Below are positions 5,586 to 9,081 of a stretch of DNA of 9,081 bases, one piece after another. The number at the start of each line of letters is the position of its first letter. The stretch's first letter is position 1. The notes beneath the pieces are model-generated. The model made no database searches. It had not been told where the DNA came from and was given only the letters and a program-made list of their open reading frames with translations. The stretch lies in assembly GCA_021731215.1 (NCBI GenBank), contig JAKFXU010000327.1:1-9081 (forward strand). Direction: 5' to 3'. The translations under genes were made by a program, and so were the position numbers. The DNA comes from Rhodoferax sp. Lineage in GTDB: Bacteria; Pseudomonadota; Gammaproteobacteria; Burkholderiales; Burkholderiaceae_C.

Positions 5586-8548
5586 CTACCGATGCCTCGA
5601 TTTACCAGGTCATGCCGGTGGGCGTGTTCGTGCCGCGCAGTGCGGAGGACGTGACGCTGGCGCTCGACATCTGCCGCGATTTGGGCGTGCCGATCGCGCC
5701 GCGCGGCGCCGGCACCAGCCAGTGCGGCCAGACCGTGGGCGCCGGGCTGGTGATCGACTTTGCCAAGCATATGCGCCAAATTCTGGCGCTGGATGTTGAC
5801 GAGCGCACGGTGCTGGTGGAGCCCGGCCTGGTGCTCGATCATCTCAACGTTGCGCTGAAAAAGCACGGCCTGTGGTATCCGGTGGATGTCTCCACCAGCG
5901 CGCAGGCCACGCTGGGCGGCATGGCCGGCAACAACTCCTGTGGCAGCCGCTCGATTGCCTACGGCAATATGGTGCACAACGTGCTCGGGGCGCAGGCCTG
6001 GCTGGCCGACGGCAGCCTGCTCGACTTCGGTCGCTTCAATGCCGCCAGCGGCCGCGTGAAACAGATTGGCGACTTCGTGCGCGATCTGGCGCTTGAGCAC
6101 TGCGGCCAGATCGAGGCGCGCTGGCCCAAGGTGCTGCGCCGGGTGGCAGGCTACAACCTCGACATCTTCCACAATCAGAACGAGAAGCCCTACACCACCG
6201 ACGGCTCGGTCAATCTGGCGCACCTGCTGGTCGGCAGCGAAGGCACGCTGGCGCTGACCCGTTCGCTCACCCTGCGTTTGTGCGAACTGCCGCGCGCCAA
6301 GGTGCTCGGTGTGGTCAATTTTCCCACCTTCTACCAGGCGATGGATGCGGCGCAGCACATCGTCAAGCTCGGTCACAACATGGCGGGGGGCAGCCTGAGC
6401 GCGGTCGAGCTGGTGGACCGCACCATGATCGAGCTGTCGCTGCAGAACCCGGCGTTTGCGCCCACCATCCGCACGGCGCTGGCGCCGGCGATCAACGGCG
6501 GCAAACCGGCGGCGGTGCTGCTGGTGGAGTTTTCCGGTGCCACCAAGGCCGAGCTGTTACCGAAGATCAAACAGTTGGTCGAACTGATGGGCGACCTCGG
6601 CCTGCCGGGCTCGGTGGTCGAGATGGTCGAGGACGCGCCGCAGAAGAACCTGTGGGAAGTGCGCAAGGCCGGTCTCAACATCATGATGAGCCTCAAAGGT
6701 GACGGCAAGCCGGTCAGCTTCATCGAAGACTGCGCCGTGCCGCTGGAACATCTGGCCGAGTACACCGATGGACTGACCCAGGTGTTCCGAAAATACGGCA
6801 GCCGCGGCACTTGGTATGCTCATGCCTCGGTCGGCACGCTGCATGTGCGCCCGATCCTGGACATGCGTCAGGGCGGGGCCGCCAAAATGCGCGCCATTGC
6901 CGAGGAAGCCAGTGAACTGGTGCGCAAGTTCAAGGGCGCTTTCAGCGGCGAGCACGGCGATGGCCTGTGCCGTGGCGAGTGGATCGAGTGGCAGTTCGGG
7001 CCGCAGCTCACCCAGGCTTTGGCTCAGATCAAGCACCAGCTCGACCCGCTTAATCTGCTCAGTCCCAAGCGCATCATCAACCCGCCCAAGATGGACGACA
7101 CGCGCCTGATGCGCTACCCCCCGAGCTACCAGGTCATCCCACTGCAGCCAGTGCTGGACTGGAGCGCCTGGAACGTGCAGAACAACCCGCTCACCGAGGA
7201 AACTACGGCACCCGGCAGCGGCGGCGACCCGGCGCAGGGCCTGGCCAAGGCGGTGGAGATGTGCAACAACAACGGCCACTGCCGCAAGTTCGACGCTGGC
7301 ACCATGTGCCCGAGCTACCGCGTCACGCGCGACGAAAAACACCTCACGCGCGGCCGTGCCAACACCCTGCGCCTGGCCCTGAGCGGGCAGCTCGAAGGCA
7401 TCAAGGCGGCCGACGCCTTCACCAGCCAGGCGGTGTTCGAGGCCATGGACCTGTGCGTGAGCTGCAAGGGTTGCAAGCGCGACTGCCCGACCAGCGTTGA
7501 CATGGCCAAGCTGAAGATCGAGTTCCTGCAGCACTACAAGGCCAGACATGGCCACACGCTCAAGGACAAGCTGGTGGCCCGCCTGCCCGATTACGCCCAT
7601 TGGGCCAGCCGGCTGGCGCCGTTGCTCAATCTGCGTGACCGCCTGCCATTGCTGGCGCGTTTGAGCGAGAAGATGCTGGGCCTGTCGGCCCGGCGCAGCC
7701 TGCCGCAGTGGCAACGCCAGCATTTCTTCAACCGTGCCGCTGCGGACCGGGCTGCGGCTGGTCAAGCCCTGGCCAGCCGCGAGCAAGTGCTGGTCGCCGT
7801 TAAACCGGTGGTGCTGTTTGTCGACACCTTCAACGGCTACTTCGAGTCCGACAATGCTTTTGCCGCGGTGAAAGTGCTGCAGGCCGGCGGCTACACCGTG
7901 CATGTCGCGGCAAAAAACAAGGCCGATGGCAAGCACCTGTGCTGCGGCCGCACCTATCTGTCGAGTGGCATGGTGGAAGAGGCCAAAGCCAAGGCGCGTG
8001 AGCTGGTGGCGGCCCTGCTGCCGTTTGCCGAAAAAGGCATTGCCATCGTCGGTCTGGAGCCCTCCTGCCTGCTGACGCTGCGCGACGAAGCGCTGGTTAT
8101 GGGGCTCGGTGAGGCGGCGCAGACGGTTAGCCGACAGGCGCTGCTGTTCGAAGAGTTTCTGGCGCGCGAGGCCCTAGCGGGCCAGTTGGAAGCGTTGAAG
8201 TCAAAACTCAAACCTGCGGGCCAAGCCCTCCTGCTGCACGGCCACTGCCATCAGAAGGCTTTTGCCGCCGTCACGCCCATCATGGCGGTGCTCGGGCTGA
8301 TTCCTGGCGCCAAGCCGGAGCTGATCGAGAGCAGTTGCTGCGGCATGGCAGGCAGCTTTGGCTACGAGGCCAGTCACTATGAGGTGTCGATGCAAATGGC
8401 CGAGCTTAGTCTGTTGCCAGCGGTGCGCGCCAAGCCGGACGCCATCGTGGTGGCTGACGGCACCAGTTGCCGCCACCAGATTCGCGACGGTGCGCAGCGC
8501 GAGGCTGTGCACGTGGCCAAGCTGCTGGCGGGTTTGCTGGCGGACTGA
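5576..8548 (+). CDS. FAD-linked oxidase / Fe-S / CCG-domain dehydrogenase, 5'-truncated (YdiJ type)
   Basis: Large oxidoreductase of the FAD plus 4Fe-4S fusion group, which includes E. coli YdiJ (D-2-hydroxyglutarate dehydrogenase); relatives oxidise D-lactate or glycolate and pass electrons to the respiratory chain. The first in-frame ATG is at 5612 (978 residues), but homologous sequence (GRYATDASIYQV) begins further upstream at 5576, so roughly 30-50 N-terminal residues and the true start are missing. Numbered from 5612: FAD-binding PCMH domain at about 1-175 with PRGAGTSQCGQ at 30-40, SGEHGDG at 445-451, Fe-S cysteines 551, 557 and 566 (CNNNGHCRKFDAGTMCP) and 615, 618, 621, 625 (CVSCKGCKRDCP), then two CCG/HdrB-like modules with CCG at 777, Cys819, Cys879, CCG at 909 and Cys953. 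All cofactor motifs after the break are intact and the frame is open to the TGA. No ribosome site or promoter precedes 5612. Substrate unknown; the aminotransferase neighbour hints at glycolate or glyoxylate metabolism. Confidence 0.88.
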   Translation, partial: GRYATDASIYQVMPVGVFVPRSAEDVTLALDICRDLGVPIAPRGAGTSQCGQTVGAGLVIDFAKHMRQILALDVDERTVLVEPGLVLDHLNVALKKHGLWYPVDVSTSAQATLGGMAGNNSCGSRSIAYGNMVHNVLGAQAWLADGSLLDFGRFNAASGRVKQIGDFVRDLALEHCGQIEARWPKVLRRVAGYNLDIFHNQNEKPYTTDGSVNLAHLLVGSEGTLALTRSLTLRLCELPRAKVLGVVNFPTFYQAMDAAQHIVKLGHNMAGGSLSAVELVDRTMIELSLQNPAFAPTIRTALAPAINGGKPAAVLLVEFSGATKAELLPKIKQLVELMGDLGLPGSVVEMVEDAPQKNLWEVRKAGLNIMMSLKGDGKPVSFIEDCAVPLEHLAEYTDGLTQVFRKYGSRGTWYAHASVGTLHVRPILDMRQGGAAKMRAIAEEASELVRKFKGAFSGEHGDGLCRGEWIEWQFGPQLTQALAQIKHQLDPLNLLSPKRIINPPKMDDTRLMRYPPSYQVIPLQPVLDWSAWNVQNNPLTEETTAPGSGGDPAQGLAKAVEMCNNNGHCRKFDAGTMCPSYRVTRDEKHLTRGRANTLRLALSGQLEGIKAADAFTSQAVFEAMDLCVSCKGCKRDCPTSVDMAKLKIEFLQHYKARHGHTLKDKLVARLPDYAHWASRLAPLLNLRDRLPLLARLSEKMLGLSARRSLPQWQRQHFFNRAAADRAAAGQALASREQVLVAVKPVVLFVDTFNGYFESDNAFAAVKVLQAGGYTVHVAAKNKADGKHLCCGRTYLSSGMVEEAKAKARELVAALLPFAEKGIAIVGLEPSCLLTLRDEALVMGLGEAAQTVSRQALLFEEFLAREALAGQLEALKSKLKPAGQALLLHGHCHQKAFAAVTPIMAVLGLIPGAKPELIESSCCGMAGSFGYEASHYEVSMQMAELSLLPAVRAKPDAIVVADGTSCRHQIRDGAQREAVHVAKLLAGLLAD

Positions 8549-8581
8549 AGCGCAGGCGCCACGCAGCAGCGCTTGTCTTTT
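8548..8581 (+). terminator. Probable terminator after the oxidase gene
   Basis: AAGCGC (8548-8553) can pair with GCGCTT (8569-8574) around a 15-base loop, followed by GTCTTTT. It starts at the last base of the oxidase stop codon. The loop is large and the T run short, so strength is uncertain. It may also serve the convergent small ORF. Confidence 0.4.
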
Positions 8582-8769
8582 CAGGCTCTGGGCACCGTCA
8601 CGGTACTGGGCTCTGGCTGCGGCAGGGCCGGCTCGAATGGGGCCGGTTCAGGCGGACGCGGCGGCGTGCCGGGCTCCTGCTCCAGCGGCGCCTGAAACGG
8701 CACCGGGGGCAACTCCGGGGGGATCGGTTGTCCGATCAACGCGCTTGCGTGTGTAGTGGTCGAATTCAT
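8581..8769 (-). CDS. Small proline-rich hypothetical protein
   Basis: An ORF of 62 codons from the ATG at 8769, reading MNSTTTHASALIGQPIPPEL and then a run rich in Pro and Glu (PPVPFQ, PGTPPRPPEPAPFEP, LPQPEP). No signal peptide, membrane segment or known domain is visible; the composition implies an unstructured chain. An in-frame extension to 8877 exists but overlaps the end of the metallo-hydrolase gene, and its added residues look unrelated. No clear ribosome site precedes the ATG, which lies inside a perfect inverted repeat. It follows the metallo-hydrolase gene on the same strand after 62 bases. Many GC-rich genomes give chance proline-rich ORFs, so coding status is uncertain. Confidence 0.4.
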   Translation of the reverse strand: MNSTTTHASALIGQPIPPELPPVPFQAPLEQEPGTPPRPPEPAPFEPALPQPEPSTVTVPRA

Positions 8770-8777
8770 TATGAATT
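8763..8777. repeat. Perfect inverted repeat at the start of the small ORF
   Basis: AATTCAT-T-ATGAATT is a 7-bp perfect inverted repeat with a single central base, in an AT-richer patch of otherwise GC-rich sequence. It covers the ATG of the proline-rich ORF. It could be an operator for a dimeric regulator or a chance feature. Confidence 0.35.
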
Positions 8778-8831
8778 GCACTGTAGAAGTTGCCGCATCT
8801 CTTACGTTGACAATTCGCAAACAGGCACGGT

Positions 8832-9081
8832 TCAGGTCGGCCAGCTCGAACCGTGTTCTGGCACCATGGCACGCCAACCCAACTCATGCTTGATGCGTTT
8901 GCGCAGTTCATCCGATGGCCCCAGTTCGCCGTGCACCACATAGACTTGGTCGGGGGCGCTGGGCATGGTGCGCAGCCACGCCAAAATCTGCTTGGCATCG
9001 GCATGGGCTGAGGCAGATTGCAGTTGCACCACTTCAGCATTGATGGCCACATCGCGCCCATGAATTCGCACTGATTTGGCG
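8832..9081 (-). CDS. C-terminal part of a beta-CASP metallo-beta-lactamase-fold protein (RNA-processing type)
   Basis: The gene runs off the right edge; 82 residues are visible before the TGA at 8832-8834. They read AKSVRIHGRDVAINAEVVQL, then SASAHADAKQILAWLR and VYVVHGELGPSDELRKRI, ending MVPEHGSSWPT. This is the usual end of metallo-hydrolases with the RNA specificity domain (COG1236-type, related to CPSF-73 and archaeal RNases): the HAD histidine of the SxHAD motif and the histidine of VHGE are the metal-binding positions of the family. The catalytic HxHxDH motif would lie outside the window. The GTG at 9071 is an internal valine codon, not a start. Proteins of this type are predicted cytoplasmic nucleases, but the substrate of the bacterial COG1236 members is mostly unknown. 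Confidence 0.88.
   Translation of the reverse strand, partial: AKSVRIHGRDVAINAEVVQLQSASAHADAKQILAWLRTMPSAPDQVYVVHGELGPSDELRKRIKHELGWRAMVPEHGSSWPT

Noticed and set aside
5534..6376. Minus-strand ORF crossing the junction
   Set aside because: It lies in a different frame from the aminotransferase tail and is antisense to the oxidase; its composition is shadow-like.
6557..7936. 459-codon minus-strand ORF inside the oxidase gene
   Set aside because: Antisense shadow of a well-supported coding frame containing all Fe-S and FAD motifs.
8807..8812. TTGACA, a perfect -35 hexamer on the plus strand
   Set aside because: No matching -10 at 16-18 bases downstream, and it would drive antisense transcription into the metallo-hydrolase gene.
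1..9081. Search for CRISPR repeats, IS terminal repeats, tRNA, rRNA and attachment sites
   Set aside because: No spaced direct repeats, transposase-like frames, tRNA cloverleaf or rRNA-like stretches were seen by eye.

Overview
The window is GC-rich, densely packed bacterial DNA. Gene content and style (a Bug/TctC receptor beside a CaiB-type CoA-transferase, an NsrR–NnrS pair, a FAD/Fe-S oxidase beside a serine-glyoxylate-type aminotransferase) point to a betaproteobacterium, most likely Burkholderiales/Comamonadaceae. That placement rests on family knowledge, not on a marker gene.

Layout: (1) 1-45 may be the last codons of an upstream gene. (2) 75-2342 is a nitric-oxide response block: an NsrR-type Rrf2 repressor on the minus strand, divergent from nnrS and a SirB2-family membrane gene on the plus strand. 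The shared intergenic region carries a near-consensus NsrR operator. (3) 2381-5348, minus strand, is a tight three-gene operon read in the order Bug receptor, crotonase-fold protein, class III CoA-transferase. Its start/stop junctions overlap or nearly touch, which suggests one pathway: capture of an organic acid, CoA activation or transfer, and processing of the acyl-CoA. (4) 5397-5585 is only the C-terminal tail of a class V aminotransferase (minus strand), abruptly fused to (5) 5576-8548, a FAD/4Fe-4S/CCG-domain oxidoreductase of the YdiJ / D-2-hydroxyacid dehydrogenase type (plus strand) that lacks its N-terminus and normal start. (6) 8549-9081 has a possible terminator, a small proline-rich ORF and the C-terminal end of a beta-CASP metallo-beta-lactamase-fold RNA-processing-type protein running off the right edge.

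The most notable observation is the join at about 5576-5581. Two divergent genes have each lost their 5' ends there, along with whatever promoter region lay between them. This looks like a deletion scar, or an assembly or cloning chimera: the join lies inside the 8-bp palindrome GCGGCCGC. It would leave both genes broken and may also have removed the promoter of the Bug operon. The crotonase-like protein also appears to lack both classical hydratase glutamates. I see no CRISPR array, IS element, tRNA, rRNA or convincing new defence system; the rest is ordinary metabolic and stress-response sequence.
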